From Bacteroides reticulotermitis JCM 10512 (lineage in GTDB: Bacteria > Bacteroidota > Bacteroidia > Bacteroidales > Bacteroidaceae), in the NCBI RefSeq assembly GCF_000517545.1, contig NZ_BAIV01000012.1, positions 62,001 to 126,000 on the forward strand: a DNA stretch of 64,000 nucleotides, written 5' to 3'. The notes below the pieces were generated by a model. That model worked only from the letters and a program-made list of their open reading frames with translations. It ran no database searches and was not told the origin of the DNA. The translations under genes were made by a program, and so were the position numbers. This document shows, piece after piece, positions 38,752-48,114 of this stretch; the stretch's first letter is position 1; the number at the start of each line of letters is the position of its first letter.

Positions 38752-39846
38752 CTATTTCTTCAAATCTTCGAAGTAGGTGTCGAGCAGACTTTTGGCAGCT
38801 ACAAAGGAGGTCAGATTCCCTTGTAAAACTTGTTGTTCTCTTTCCCTGAGTAAAGCCTCAACTTGGGGATTGTTATAAAAACTGTCGCGCAGCTGTTCGT
38901 TGATACTCTCGTACATCCAAAACTTACTCTGCTCGTTACGCCGGTACTCAAAGTACCCATTGTCTTTCACAAAGTCGATGTATTCGTAAACCATGTCCCA
39001 CACCTCTTTCACACCTATATTATAGAAACCTGAATAGGTCATCACCTTAGGTGCCCAACCCGAATCGGGAAGAGGGAACAGATGCAATGCATTGCGGAAT
39101 TGAGTTGCGGCTAACTTAGCCCGTTCGAGATTATCACCGTCGGCTTTGTTGATTACAATTCCGTCAGCCATCTCCATGATCCCTCGCTTGATACCTTGCA
39201 ACTCATCACCGGTACCGGCTAACTGGATAAGCAAAAAGAAATCGACCATGGAGTGAACAGCTATTTCGCTCTGCCCTACTCCTACGGTTTCAACAAATAT
39301 TTTATTGAAGCCGGCAGCCTCGCAAAGAATAATGGTTTCACGAGTTTTACGGGCTACTCCGCCCAAAGAGCCGGCCGAGGGACTCGGACGAATAAAAGAA
39401 TTGGGATGCACGGCAAGTTGCTCCATACGGGTTTTGTCTCCCAAGATACTTCCTTTGCTGCGTTCGCTGCTTGGATCGATGGCTAGTACGGCCAACTTTC
39501 CGCCTTTCTCGAGCACATGCAGTCCAAATACGTCGATCGATGTACTTTTTCCCGCACCGGGAACACCGCTGATGCCAATCCGAATGGAATCGCCGGAATA
39601 GGGCAAACATTTCTCGATAACTTCCTGAGCGATGACTTGATGGTCGGGTTTCACGCTTTCTACCAAGGTCACTGCCTGACTTAGAATGGTGATATCACCT
39701 TTCACGATGCCCTCTACAAACTCGGCTGCCGACAAGAGGCGTTTCTTCGGTTTCCGCTTCAAATAGGGATTAACGGACGAGGGTTGCTCAATACCTTTAT
39801 TGACAACAAGTCCTTTGTATGCTTCGCTATTTTCGGGATGTTCCAT
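38752..39846 (-). CDS. meaB: Methylmalonyl-CoA mutase-associated GTPase MeaB
   Basis: This 364-residue G3E-family GTPase is a chaperone that protects and reloads the B12-dependent methylmalonyl-CoA mutase in the propionate-succinate pathway. Visible motifs are Walker A GISGVPGAGKSTSIDVFG (about 96-113), DPSSERSKGSILGDKTRM, the EVGQSEIAV-type segment ETVGVGQSEIAVHSM and the NKAD guanine-specificity motif (IVINKADGDN). Length fits. The mutase genes are not in this window. The next gene on the strand, a DUF1573 protein, ends 5 bases before its start, which suggests one transcript. Confidence 0.93.
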   Translation of the reverse strand: MEHPENSEAYKGLVVNKGIEQPSSVNPYLKRKPKKRLLSAAEFVEGIVKGDITILSQAVTLVESVKPDHQVIAQEVIEKCLPYSGDSIRIGISGVPGAGKSTSIDVFGLHVLEKGGKLAVLAIDPSSERSKGSILGDKTRMEQLAVHPNSFIRPSPSAGSLGGVARKTRETIILCEAAGFNKIFVETVGVGQSEIAVHSMVDFFLLIQLAGTGDELQGIKRGIMEMADGIVINKADGDNLERAKLAATQFRNALHLFPLPDSGWAPKVMTYSGFYNIGVKEVWDMVYEYIDFVKDNGYFEYRRNEQSKFWMYESINEQLRDSFYNNPQVEALLREREQQVLQGNLTSFVAAKSLLDTYFEDLKK

Positions 39847-39851
39847 GATAA

Positions 39852-40919
39852 CTAACGTTTGATATTAATTTCAACTTTAGGACGCAACGGATCATTGGTA
39901 ATCATCAGAATACGCAGACGGTGCTTCTTCTTACCTGTATCGCGTTTGTAGATCGTTACTTTAAGTTTGGTCATTGCGTCGGGCTGAATAACGGTTTTCT
40001 TTAAACTAACTCCTACCGACGAATTAAATACTTGCAGTTTGCTGATAACTAACGGGCTCTTGCCGGGATTAGCAATCAGAATATCATAGCTGGCCTTGCT
40101 TTTCTTTTGTAGCGGGCCGCTCAAATCAATATTGGTTTCAGACAGACGAACAACCGGAGCGTTCAGAGAATCCTGTGCAGTCATCTGCGAAAAGTCGGGA
40201 AGCAGAACTACCGAAACGGGCATTTCGTTATCTTCGCTAACTTTATCTCCTGAGAAACGTGACAGATAAACAGAAGTTTGTGTAAGTCCGTAGTCTTTCA
40301 GCAAATTAGCATCCAACGTCAGTTTCACTGTACCCTTCTTACCTTTCAGTAGTACATTTGGTTCAGCTTCCATTTTCAGATAAGGAGGCAAGTGCATCAA
40401 CACCGGTTCATAGGGACGATCGGAAAGATTCACAATACTGAAAGTCAGTTCCGGTTTCTGTCCTTGATAGACATCGGGGAAAGCAAACTCTTCGCAATCA
40501 ATATTGATGTCGCCAATCATATGCGGATGTGTCTGGGTATAGTCTTTAACTTCTTGAACCACTTCTCCGGTAAATTTCAAATAAACCAGGCTAGGTGTCG
40601 CATTGCTATAAATGCCTACCGACTTCTCAAAGCGTCCAAGTGCCTTGGCATCAAAAACAGCTTTAACCATGCCTTTCTCTCCCGGAGCAATGGCATTCTT
40701 TGTCCAATCGGCTACCGCACAGGCGCAAGAGGTCGTAACATTAGTCAGCACCAACGGTTTATTACCGGTATTTGTTATTGTATATTCCACCGTAACCGGT
40801 TGCTTCCATTCGATCTGTCCAAAGTTATGTGTCTCTTTATTGGAAGAGATGCGCGGTTGGGCAACAACGGCCAAAGTCAGGGTAAGTAGGAAAAATATAG
40901 ATAATAAACTACGTTTCAT
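39852..40919 (-). CDS. Exported DUF1573 (Ig-like) protein
   Basis: This 355-residue exported protein starts at MKRSLLSIFFLLTLTLAVVA (40919). An upstream Met at 40946 is less likely because a -7 promoter-like element lies at 40944-40951. After the signal peptide come DUF1573 Ig-like repeats: SNKETHNFGQIEWKQPVTV with TNVTTSCACAVADW (about 25-115), then two further beta-sandwich segments. DUF1573 proteins are common periplasmic or surface proteins of Bacteroides with unknown roles. It lies directly upstream of meaB on the same strand. Confidence 0.8.
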   Translation of the reverse strand: MKRSLLSIFFLLTLTLAVVAQPRISSNKETHNFGQIEWKQPVTVEYTITNTGNKPLVLTNVTTSCACAVADWTKNAIAPGEKGMVKAVFDAKALGRFEKSVGIYSNATPSLVYLKFTGEVVQEVKDYTQTHPHMIGDINIDCEEFAFPDVYQGQKPELTFSIVNLSDRPYEPVLMHLPPYLKMEAEPNVLLKGKKGTVKLTLDANLLKDYGLTQTSVYLSRFSGDKVSEDNEMPVSVVLLPDFSQMTAQDSLNAPVVRLSETNIDLSGPLQKKSKASYDILIANPGKSPLVISKLQVFNSSVGVSLKKTVIQPDAMTKLKVTIYKRDTGKKKHRLRILMITNDPLRPKVEINIKR

Positions 40920-40943
40920 GCGATATGTTTTTATTTTGACGCA

Positions 40944-40951
40944 CAAATGTA
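40944..40951 (-). promoter_or_regulatory. -7 promoter element before the DUF1573 gene
   Basis: On the minus strand TACATTTG matches the Bacteroides -7 consensus TAnnTTTG. No good -33 TTTG is found at the usual distance. The start codon at 40919 lies 24 bases downstream. Confidence 0.45.
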
Positions 40952-41010
40952 GGAGTTTTAGACGAGATATGGAACGGATTGAAAGGTTTATTAAGATAAA
41001 CGTACGGGCA

Positions 41011-41078
41011 TAAAAAATATCCTCCGTAACCTTTGCACAATCAACGAGCGATTTTTACAAAGTTTACGAAGGATATTT
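41011..41078 (-). terminator. Terminator of the alpha-2-macroglobulin gene
   Basis: A 21-base imperfect inverted repeat (41015-41035 with 41058-41078, 19 of 21 paired) is followed on the minus strand by six T residues. It lies 24 bases past the stop of the large gene. Confidence 0.8.
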
Positions 41079-41102
41079 CCTTCCTTTTCGGTAGTCGTTA
41101 TT

Positions 41103-44100
41103 TTACTTCACCTCTACCGTTATCGAACCTGAATGAGAAGCGTATTCCGGAGCGTACGCACTTTGCATAATAGCCAAGCCGGAGGTATATGTACCGCTAC
41201 GGCTCACCCGATAGCTATACTCCAATACATACAATCCCTTACCCAAACGGTCGAAGAAGAAGTTGGTAGAAGCGTCTTTTACATCGACATAATAGCCTGT
41301 GCCTGCTCCCCAACGATAGCCGGATAGATTATCGATCGGTTCGAAACAAGCGGCACGCTGATCTTTCAACTGCACAAAGTCCATCGGACGATCCAGTCGG
41401 ATGCTAAGTCGGCTTACAACCTTATCACCTACCTGAAGAGGTGTCTTATTTGTCAGCAGTTGGAGTTGCGCCACATTATTAACAAGGCGTTCCACATACA
41501 TTTGCTTTTGTACGTTTAACTCTGCTCCTTGTTGCTCTACATCAGCAAGCGGAGATTCGTATTGGGCATAAACTGCTCCCCAGGCAATACCCGGATCTCT
41601 TTTCTCTACTTTTATTTCACGAGCATTCACAACCTGTTTTTCCGTAAAGCTACGTTTGACATAACCCAAGCCCGGAACCGTGGTTTTGGCAGGACTAAGA
41701 GTTTCCAACACTTCATTGCCGACTGTAACACGCACATCTCCCTTAGTTTCGAGCAGGTTGGTTCCTTGCATCAGCAAAGCATAAACTGCATCGGCCGTAG
41801 CCACCGGAGAGGTCCATTGCTGGGTGCGCTTTTGTGCCAGCAACCAGAGCTTCATTTCTTCTACTGCATCTTCATTACCGCCAACCAAAGACAAGGCTTC
41901 CATAACGTGGACATGCGCAGGCAGCTTCAATCCGCCCCAAGTATAGGGGTTCTCATTGAAGGCGAAGAACATGCCCTGTTCGTCGGTCTTCGTTAAGTGT
42001 TCTTTCAAGGAAGCGACAAAGTCTTGTGCGTCTTTCTTGCGACCAGCCTTATCCAATATAACGACAGCAATCGATTTGGTATCGACCGAAGCTCCCGAAA
42101 GCATCTTAGGCACCTGAGACAGGTAGTAAGCGTAAGCTGCTTTATTTGCTTCAGGAACCTCCTCGCCGGATATAGCAATCAGATACAAATACTGCAAAGC
42201 GTTCGTGGAAAGACCTGAAGGTTTCTCTCCTCTCTGCTGATATTTCAAGATATCGGTATACTCCTTCAAAGCGGATTGATGCAGATACGTGAATGCTTTC
42301 TGCTGCAGAGCCAGCATCGCATCAGCGGGCTTGCTACCTGTCAGCATAGCCAGACGGGCATTCACATTCACGATGTAAGCCGTCACATACTGACTACCAT
42401 TCATTCCTTTATACCACGACCAGGCTCCGTCGGCATTCTGTAGCTCACTCAGCTTGGTCAATGCGGAGATGTTATTGTTTTGAATTGTATTCAGATCAAA
42501 CAGGGTGGCAATGCGTTCTTGCTGCTGTTGTTCGGTCTGCGCTTCCATCACCCAAGGTGATTCGGACAGCAGGATATTCTTCACTTCCTGATTCTTCTGC
42601 AAGTTACTCAAGAAAGTATCTTTCGTTCCTCCTTGAAGCTTCCAACTGTCGAAGACGGATTTAATACGCGGCTGGCTGTTCATAATATGTGAAGCCAATG
42701 TATTGGCATAATAAGCGGTAGCCCACGAAATAGCGTCATCATTTACCGGCAGGTTGAGGGAAGGCAAAGACTGTACGGCATACCAAGCCGGATTGCCGGT
42801 TACCTCAACGGTAAGTTTGCGATCGGTTGCCGTCTTATTATGACGATTGAACAGGTTTTCGAGTGAGAACACACGGGCACCTTCGCCACGCAAAGGCATG
42901 GCAAGTGTCTCGGTCAATTGCTCTTTATTGCTCAATACCGGAAGCAGCTGTTGCTCTCCATCGCTAAACGTACCACTATCAGCAATCAGGCGGCAACCCA
43001 TCACTTCGTACTTATCTGTTGCCGTGAAACGGAAGTTCACCCCAAGAGTCTGTCCGGTAGTAAGAGAGAATTTCTGTTTCTGGGTACTGATTACCTTTTC
43101 GGTAATGGGATCGAACAAGACCATTGTTACTGTTCCTGCCTGTGGCTTACCCGTCATATTGGCAATCGAAGCCGAGATGGAAGTAACATCCCCTACGCGG
43201 ACAAAGCGAGGCAAATTGGGAGTCAGCATAAACTCTTTGCTGGCAACTGCTTCTCCATCCAACGTACCCATCAACATTCCTTTTGTATGGGCATATCCAC
43301 GGAAGTTCCAGCGTGTCAGGCTTTCGGGAAGCGTGAAAGAGAAGGAAACCTCACCCTGTTCGTTCGTGCGAAGCTGAGGGTAGAAGAAAGCGGTCTCGGC
43401 AAAGTTTGTACGAAGATCAGCGGTGGGAGCGGATAACTTTTCCTCACTGCCTTCTTCGTATAATCGCGAATTTGATTTGTCTGCTGAAGTGGATGCTACG
43501 ACTCCCATTAATTTTCCTTTGAGTTGTTTGCTTTCTGCAAGATCGACACCTCCTCCACTTTTAGCATCAGCAATTGAGATGACCTCTTGCGCAACCGCCG
43601 CATTTCCTCTAATCATTAGACCACCGGTAGAACGGCCTACCATATTAAATATAGGTGCAGACTGATTAGTCACAAAAGAATCATAAACCAAAGGAGACAG
43701 TTTCAAATTAGCACGATCCCACCAGTAATAGAACGATTGTATATCTTTAAAAGGAATCATCCAATTTACAAAAACTTCCGTACGAGCATAAATGAGTTTA
43801 AAGTCCTGTTGTTGCTTCCATATTTTATCTAATGAAGCATCATACATGGTTGCTAGCATTTCGGCATCGGCAGGTTGTCCTTGCGGTGTCTTTATCGTTA
43901 ACTTCCATTCTTCTGTCTGTCCGGGACGTAACTTATCACGGAAAACCTCCCACTTCAAAGTAAGCTTTTTATCGGGCAATCGTTTGGTCAATCGCACTTG
44001 TTCCTGATAAACTTCTCCATTTCTCACCATACAGAATTGGATCAGCACACCATCTCCGTAGCTTTCTTTATAAGGATAGTCAAAACGTACAATTGTATCA

Positions 44101-46877
44101 GATAAGTTGAGAGCTTTGCTTTCCAACAATCGGTCTCCACTAAATACATCCATCATCCAATACGTGTCTTTCTCGGATGTACCGAAGTAGAACACAGCCG
44201 GATGAGTTGCGTCAAACGCTACATTCTCTTGATAGAGCCATGTCGGAGTTGTCACTGGTGGACGTCGATCACTCGTGGAGAAAAGAACTGTTTTCGCATA
44301 ATCCGTCACTTCCCTGCCCAAACTGTCTTTGACCACTGCTTTCAGCACATAAGACCCGGAAGCAAGGTGTTTCCAATCTACCTTTAGTTCCTGATTGGCA
44401 ACGAACGTTCCTGTAACCACCGGTACATCTTCCAGCGGAGTCATCGAATCTTCTTTGGCGCGGAACAAACGGTACGTACCTTCTGCTTCCACTGATCGAC
44501 CATTCAGGTTTTGTACATTCAACCGGAGGCTAACTGAATCATCTTTGAGAGCTCGCTCTTCCAAATTAGCCTGCATTATGAGCGAATGGTTTCCGGCTGA
44601 AACGACCTGAACAGAAGTTTGTGTTTCACCTGATACATTCGTAACAACAGCTTCTATCTGATATCGATAGAAAACACCGTTGATATCATCGGTTACTTTA
44701 TCTTCTTCCAAGCGAACCGGAATCGCGAATTCTCCATTATCGTTCGTAGAGACCTCACCGGAAGCAATCTGTGTCTCCCTGTCAAGCGTCCAGAAGAAGT
44801 AAGAAGAACGTTTTACGGTATATTTCACCGGAAGGTTCTGCAGCAACACGCCACTATAAGCCGCAGCCTTTCCTTTGACGGTTATTTCATCACCTAATTG
44901 ATAGCCGGCCGTCTGCTCCTCGAAAGTTATATTGAATGTCGGCCGCTTATACTCCTCTACGCGGATGTTTATCCGATTTCCCGCTACTTCCAACGAGAAC
45001 ATTCCATTCAGGCACGCGGCAGGCAAAGCAAAATCAGACGTAAATGAACCGAATTCATTGGTACGTACCTTTTTCTGGGCTACTTCCTGATTATTGGCAT
45101 CAGTCAGTTTTACCGTATATTCTTTATTTGAGATCACTTGAGCCGTATCCGAAGACTGGGTGTGGGCAATCCCCTTTATATACACGGTTTGTCCGGGACG
45201 ATATAAAGAGCGATCGGTCAATAAAGTAATGTGTTCAGCATTCGCATCAGGTGTATAACGTCCATAGTTACTTCCGTAAATGTACTGTTTTGTCATGGCG
45301 GAATCGTTATCCTTAGCGGCTATTAAGTATCGATATGCTGGTTTCCAAAGAAACGCAACCTTCCCGGCCTCATTCGTCGTAAATTCATCCACGACCTTTT
45401 CTTTATTATCATAAAGCGTAACTTTCGCGTACGGAATCGGATGTCCGGTTTCCCTGTCGAGTGCAACTACTTGATATTGTTCTTGCGGCATGCGACAAGT
45501 CAGTACCTTGAAGCGCGTGATATTGAAGGCACAGGTTGTGTTATTTTTTGTGTAGGTATCGGGCACAATGCGCATCGCGTATGAGCCAAGTTCCGGTGCC
45601 TTCCAAGTAAATACGGTATCCTGCGCACGATAATCTTCCGGACGCAGAACTGTATAATGCTGTTCTTTAAGCAAATATGGTTTCATTTTACTTTCCGGCA
45701 TCTCAGTGATACCTTTCACGGACCGATAAAGACGGACGGTAAAGCCATTCAGATTCTTGTGCGAAACGGTTAACTTCAAGTCTTCACCGGGAAAAGCGGA
45801 CGATGACGTATTCACTGTCAGATGCGGTGATAGAATATCTTCCCGCAAATTCTTCAAAGCATTGATGCGATCATATTTCGGATACAGGCGAATCGCTTCA
45901 TCGCAAAGCTGCAAAGCAGTTTTCGGCTGTTCATTCTCTATGGCATGATTCGCTAAAGCGAGGTAGACTTCCGCACATATTGCTTCAGAATTGTATTTCT
46001 CCTTCAACTCGTTCAATGCGACTTCATAGTCAGTAGGCTTAACTGCAGCCCTCGGCCCAATCTGTCGCAAATAGGATTCATTCAAATTTCCGACTCCCGT
46101 ATGCTTCCACGCAAGATAGTCGAGTGCAGCCAATAGATACCCTTCTTTAGAATCAGAAGCCTTATAGGTTGAGAGCATACGGTTATAAAGTTCTATTATA
46201 TCCTGCTTTATAATGGATGGGGATTCGGATACGTAACGATCGGAAAAATTGATTTGCTTCAATGCATCCAAACTGCGAGAAACCAGTAGATGATACATAT
46301 CATGATGATAGAATCGACTTGTCTCTCCCAACTCAACAAAAGGAATATATGTACGCGAAGAGGTAGCAAGCAACAACACGGAATCCTTTAGTGCCGCCTG
46401 AATGTGCGAACGCACCGTGTCAGTAAACATATTCAATGTCCATTCACGCATATCGGCCGAAGGAGCTTCACCAACTATTGAAGTCTGCCTGCGAAGCTGC
46501 CATTGATTGTCGTTAGCATACTGGGCGTACTTTTCTGCCAGTAAAGAATGTAAGATAGCCCGATCCATAGGTATGTTTGTTTGCGAAGCCCACTTTTCGA
46601 GTCGCTCTATGCCCACATACAGACTATCCGGAGTCAGTGCACCACGACACTCCATTTGCAGCATATATGCTTTTAGCATTTGCCCGGAGTTCTTCTCCCG
46701 TTCTCCTTTCTGATAAATCGCGTCTGACAATTTGAGAACAGTTTGCGGCAAACTTTTCTGCTGTGCCTGTTCTACTTGCTTCCATAATTTATCATAAGTT
46801 TGCGCTTGTACAAAGGAACTGATTATCAATCCCAATAATACCCAAAAATAAACTTTTTTGATCTTCATAAAGCCCAT
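41103..46877 (-). CDS. Giant alpha-2-macroglobulin family protein without thioester motif
   Basis: This 1924-residue exported protein (signal peptide after MKIKKVYFWVLLGLIISSF; the first Met may be three codons too early) contains an N-terminal helical region, MG1-MG2 domains (LTDRSLYRPGQTVYIKGIAH), a carboxypeptidase-like insertion, further MG domains and an alpha/alpha-toroid region with repeats such as LSELQNADGAWSWYKGMNG. Bacterial alpha-2-macroglobulins are thought to trap foreign proteases in the periplasm. The usual thioester CxEQ is not found; the matching place reads LNLPVNDDAISWATAYY. The usual partner, penicillin-binding protein 1C, is not adjacent. It appears as a single gene. Trapping, if it occurs, would have to work without covalent thioester capture. 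Confidence 0.85.
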   Translation of the reverse strand: MGFMKIKKVYFWVLLGLIISSFVQAQTYDKLWKQVEQAQQKSLPQTVLKLSDAIYQKGEREKNSGQMLKAYMLQMECRGALTPDSLYVGIERLEKWASQTNIPMDRAILHSLLAEKYAQYANDNQWQLRRQTSIVGEAPSADMREWTLNMFTDTVRSHIQAALKDSVLLLATSSRTYIPFVELGETSRFYHHDMYHLLVSRSLDALKQINFSDRYVSESPSIIKQDIIELYNRMLSTYKASDSKEGYLLAALDYLAWKHTGVGNLNESYLRQIGPRAAVKPTDYEVALNELKEKYNSEAICAEVYLALANHAIENEQPKTALQLCDEAIRLYPKYDRINALKNLREDILSPHLTVNTSSSAFPGEDLKLTVSHKNLNGFTVRLYRSVKGITEMPESKMKPYLLKEQHYTVLRPEDYRAQDTVFTWKAPELGSYAMRIVPDTYTKNNTTCAFNITRFKVLTCRMPQEQYQVVALDRETGHPIPYAKVTLYDNKEKVVDEFTTNEAGKVAFLWKPAYRYLIAAKDNDSAMTKQYIYGSNYGRYTPDANAEHITLLTDRSLYRPGQTVYIKGIAHTQSSDTAQVISNKEYTVKLTDANNQEVAQKKVRTNEFGSFTSDFALPAACLNGMFSLEVAGNRINIRVEEYKRPTFNITFEEQTAGYQLGDEITVKGKAAAYSGVLLQNLPVKYTVKRSSYFFWTLDRETQIASGEVSTNDNGEFAIPVRLEEDKVTDDINGVFYRYQIEAVVTNVSGETQTSVQVVSAGNHSLIMQANLEERALKDDSVSLRLNVQNLNGRSVEAEGTYRLFRAKEDSMTPLEDVPVVTGTFVANQELKVDWKHLASGSYVLKAVVKDSLGREVTDYAKTVLFSTSDRRPPVTTPTWLYQENVAFDATHPAVFYFGTSEKDTYWMMDVFSGDRLLESKALNLSDTIVRFDYPYKESYGDGVLIQFCMVRNGEVYQEQVRLTKRLPDKKLTLKWEVFRDKLRPGQTEEWKLTIKTPQGQPADAEMLATMYDASLDKIWKQQQDFKLIYARTEVFVNWMIPFKDIQSFYYWWDRANLKLSPLVYDSFVTNQSAPIFNMVGRSTGGLMIRGNAAVAQEVISIADAKSGGGVDLAESKQLKGKLMGVVASTSADKSNSRLYEEGSEEKLSAPTADLRTNFAETAFFYPQLRTNEQGEVSFSFTLPESLTRWNFRGYAHTKGMLMGTLDGEAVASKEFMLTPNLPRFVRVGDVTSISASIANMTGKPQAGTVTMVLFDPITEKVISTQKQKFSLTTGQTLGVNFRFTATDKYEVMGCRLIADSGTFSDGEQQLLPVLSNKEQLTETLAMPLRGEGARVFSLENLFNRHNKTATDRKLTVEVTGNPAWYAVQSLPSLNLPVNDDAISWATAYYANTLASHIMNSQPRIKSVFDSWKLQGGTKDTFLSNLQKNQEVKNILLSESPWVMEAQTEQQQQERIATLFDLNTIQNNNISALTKLSELQNADGAWSWYKGMNGSQYVTAYIVNVNARLAMLTGSKPADAMLALQQKAFTYLHQSALKEYTDILKYQQRGEKPSGLSTNALQYLYLIAISGEEVPEANKAAYAYYLSQVPKMLSGASVDTKSIAVVILDKAGRKKDAQDFVASLKEHLTKTDEQGMFFAFNENPYTWGGLKLPAHVHVMEALSLVGGNEDAVEEMKLWLLAQKRTQQWTSPVATADAVYALLMQGTNLLETKGDVRVTVGNEVLETLSPAKTTVPGLGYVKRSFTEKQVVNAREIKVEKRDPGIAWGAVYAQYESPLADVEQQGAELNVQKQMYVERLVNNVAQLQLLTNKTPLQVGDKVVSRLSIRLDRPMDFVQLKDQRAACFEPIDNLSGYRWGAGTGYYVDVKDASTNFFFDRLGKGLYVLEYSYRVSRSGTYTSGLAIMQSAYAPEYASHSGSITVEVK

Positions 46878-46937
46878 TTATTTATATTCTTCACTATTTT
46901 TTCGCTAATCAATAACAAAGAAAAGAAAAAAAGTTTG

Positions 46938-46945
46938 TAACTTTG
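46938..46945 (+). promoter_or_regulatory. -7 promoter element before the small membrane protein
   Basis: TAACTTTG matches TAnnTTTG. The -33 element is not well conserved. The gene starts 115 bases downstream. Confidence 0.4.
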
Positions 46946-47060
46946 CCGTCTGTAAAGAAAAAAGTTTTTAGAATAAGACACCAAGAGTAACTAAAAACAA
47001 TTATTAGCATCGCATTAACAGTTCGCATATATAAGGATTACTAAAACAACCTAGACTCAT

Positions 47061-47504
47061 ATGATTTTATATGATAGTTTGTTGGCTAAAGCCATCTTAA
47101 ACAAAAAGAAAGAAAATGTCATGATTTTCGGCATTAATTTTACAAAAAAGAAGTATCTCGAGCCATGTAAAGAGATGGAAATGATGATTTACAGAAAGAT
47201 CTACTTTGAATGTATCTTACTAGCATTAGTACCGGCCCTAATACCCTCAGTCTTAATTTCCTGGTGGTTTATGTTATTAGTTCCAATGATGTACTATATC
47301 CTTTACAGCATCGAATGGGTCATACTTCTATTCTCGTCCAAAGCTAAAACTAGCCGTAGAGACCATCTGGGTAATTATCTTTCCGCATTCGATCTTGAAG
47401 CAAAGGTAAATAACTACGATCTTCTATATCTAAGGAAACGGAAGTCCTGGGCTTGGATGAAACTATATGGAAAAGTGGACACACAATACCTCGAAAGAGA
47501 ATAA
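47061..47504 (+). CDS. Small membrane protein of unknown function
   Basis: This 147-residue protein is unrecognised. A polar, Lys-rich N-terminus is followed by two closely spaced hydrophobic segments (YFECILLALVPALIPSVLI, about 48-66, and WWFMLLVPMMYYILYSIEWV, about 68-87) and a basic soluble C-terminal half (SSKAKTSRRDHLGNYLS to DTQYLERE). The start at 47061 is not certain; ATG codons at 47121 (MIFGINF) would give a 127-residue form. It is a single gene, divergent from the alpha-2-macroglobulin gene and convergent with the two microprotein genes. Confidence 0.65.
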   Translation: MILYDSLLAKAILNKKKENVMIFGINFTKKKYLEPCKEMEMMIYRKIYFECILLALVPALIPSVLISWWFMLLVPMMYYILYSIEWVILLFSSKAKTSRRDHLGNYLSAFDLEAKVNNYDLLYLRKRKSWAWMKLYGKVDTQYLERE

Positions 47505-47728
47505 AAAGGAAAAAACGTCCTAATTAATTAAAAATAAAAGATTGATTGAGACGCCTTAAAACTCGGTTATTACTTCCCTACGAAAATAACAAAGTCCATT
47601 CTTAGCATGCTTGTCGGCATGCTACGTTATCTTTGTACATCTATCCCATGAGTCATTGATTGGTATCTAACAAATATAGAAAAGCGATCCAAGGACCGGC
47701 TTTTCTATATTTGTTAGTGTACGTCATT
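47505..47728. other. Intergenic region with two hairpins and a promoter-like element
   Basis: A 7-base hairpin AGCATGC/GCATGCT lies at 47604-47623, a TATCTTTG (TAnnTTTG-like) at 47628-47635, and a perfect 19-base inverted repeat at 47667-47685/47699-47717. The last could end the microprotein transcript, though no T run follows it on either strand. No protein-coding gene is seen. Confidence 0.5.
47667..47717. repeat. Perfect 19-base inverted repeat with 13-base loop
   Basis: CTAACAAATATAGAAAAGC pairs fully with GCTTTTCTATATTTGTTAG. It lies just past the stop of the second microprotein gene (minus strand), so termination or RNA protection is the simplest role. Confidence 0.85.
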
Positions 47729-47821
47729 TCATTTTTCAATCCGATACCCCAATGTCAGCATTTCGTTACGCCCTACTTCACTGAGGATTTTTCCGACTAG
47801 TTTGGTTATTTTCTTTGCCAT
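47729..47821 (-). CDS. Microprotein B (30 residues), unknown function
   Basis: The frame reads MAKKITKLVGKILSEVGRNE and then MLTLGYRIEK. An upstream in-frame ATG at 47827 would add two residues. The N-terminal half is basic and can form an amphipathic helix. The C-terminal part shares the pattern [IV]G-x(6)-[WL]GY with microprotein A encoded 52 bases upstream, which argues that both are real. It has no signal peptide. The 30-residue size is below the cut-off of most gene finders. A role as toxin, signal peptide precursor or small regulator is possible, but nothing in the neighbourhood decides it. Confidence 0.5.
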   Translation of the reverse strand: MAKKITKLVGKILSEVGRNEMLTLGYRIEK

Positions 47822-47873
47822 AATCATTTTACTTTAAATTCTCTGAAAACTACTTTAAAACAATCTTTCTCAA

Positions 47874-47963
47874 TCAACGGGGAAGCACGTTAAGCGTAGC
47901 ATATCCCCAAATAGTTACATCAGTTTCACCGATGTGTCTAAATAAACCTTTTAACTTTTTCAT
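47874..47963 (-). CDS. Microprotein A (29 residues), unknown function
   Basis: The frame reads MKKLKGLFRHIGETDVTIWG and then YATLNVLPR. A perfect AGGAGGA Shine-Dalgarno sequence (plus-strand 47971-47977) sits 7 bases before the ATG, which is unusual in Bacteroides, where strong Shine-Dalgarno sites are rare. Aligned without gaps to microprotein B, the segments KGLFRHIGETDVTIWGY and GKILSEVGRNEMLTLGY share the Gly, the hydrophobic pattern and the final GY. The pair therefore looks like a tandem duplication. No transporter or modification enzyme lies next to it. Function unknown. Confidence 0.55.
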   Translation of the reverse strand: MKKLKGLFRHIGETDVTIWGYATLNVLPR

Positions 47964-47970
47964 TTTGTTA

Positions 47971-47977
47971 TCCTCCT
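47971..47977 (-). promoter_or_regulatory. Strong Shine-Dalgarno site of microprotein A
   Basis: On the minus strand AGGAGGA lies 7 bases from the ATG at 47963, an ideal distance. This site supports the start codon and the reality of the 29-residue gene. Confidence 0.7.
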
Positions 47978-48114
47978 AAAATCTATATATAAAACGCAAG
48001 AAGAGTGCCTTTGTTGCATATATCTCCCTAGAATATATGTTTTATAGCATATTTATTGATGCAGATCAACTAAGTAGTCTATTTTGGCGGGCAAAGAGAT
48101 TATGTATATGTCAA

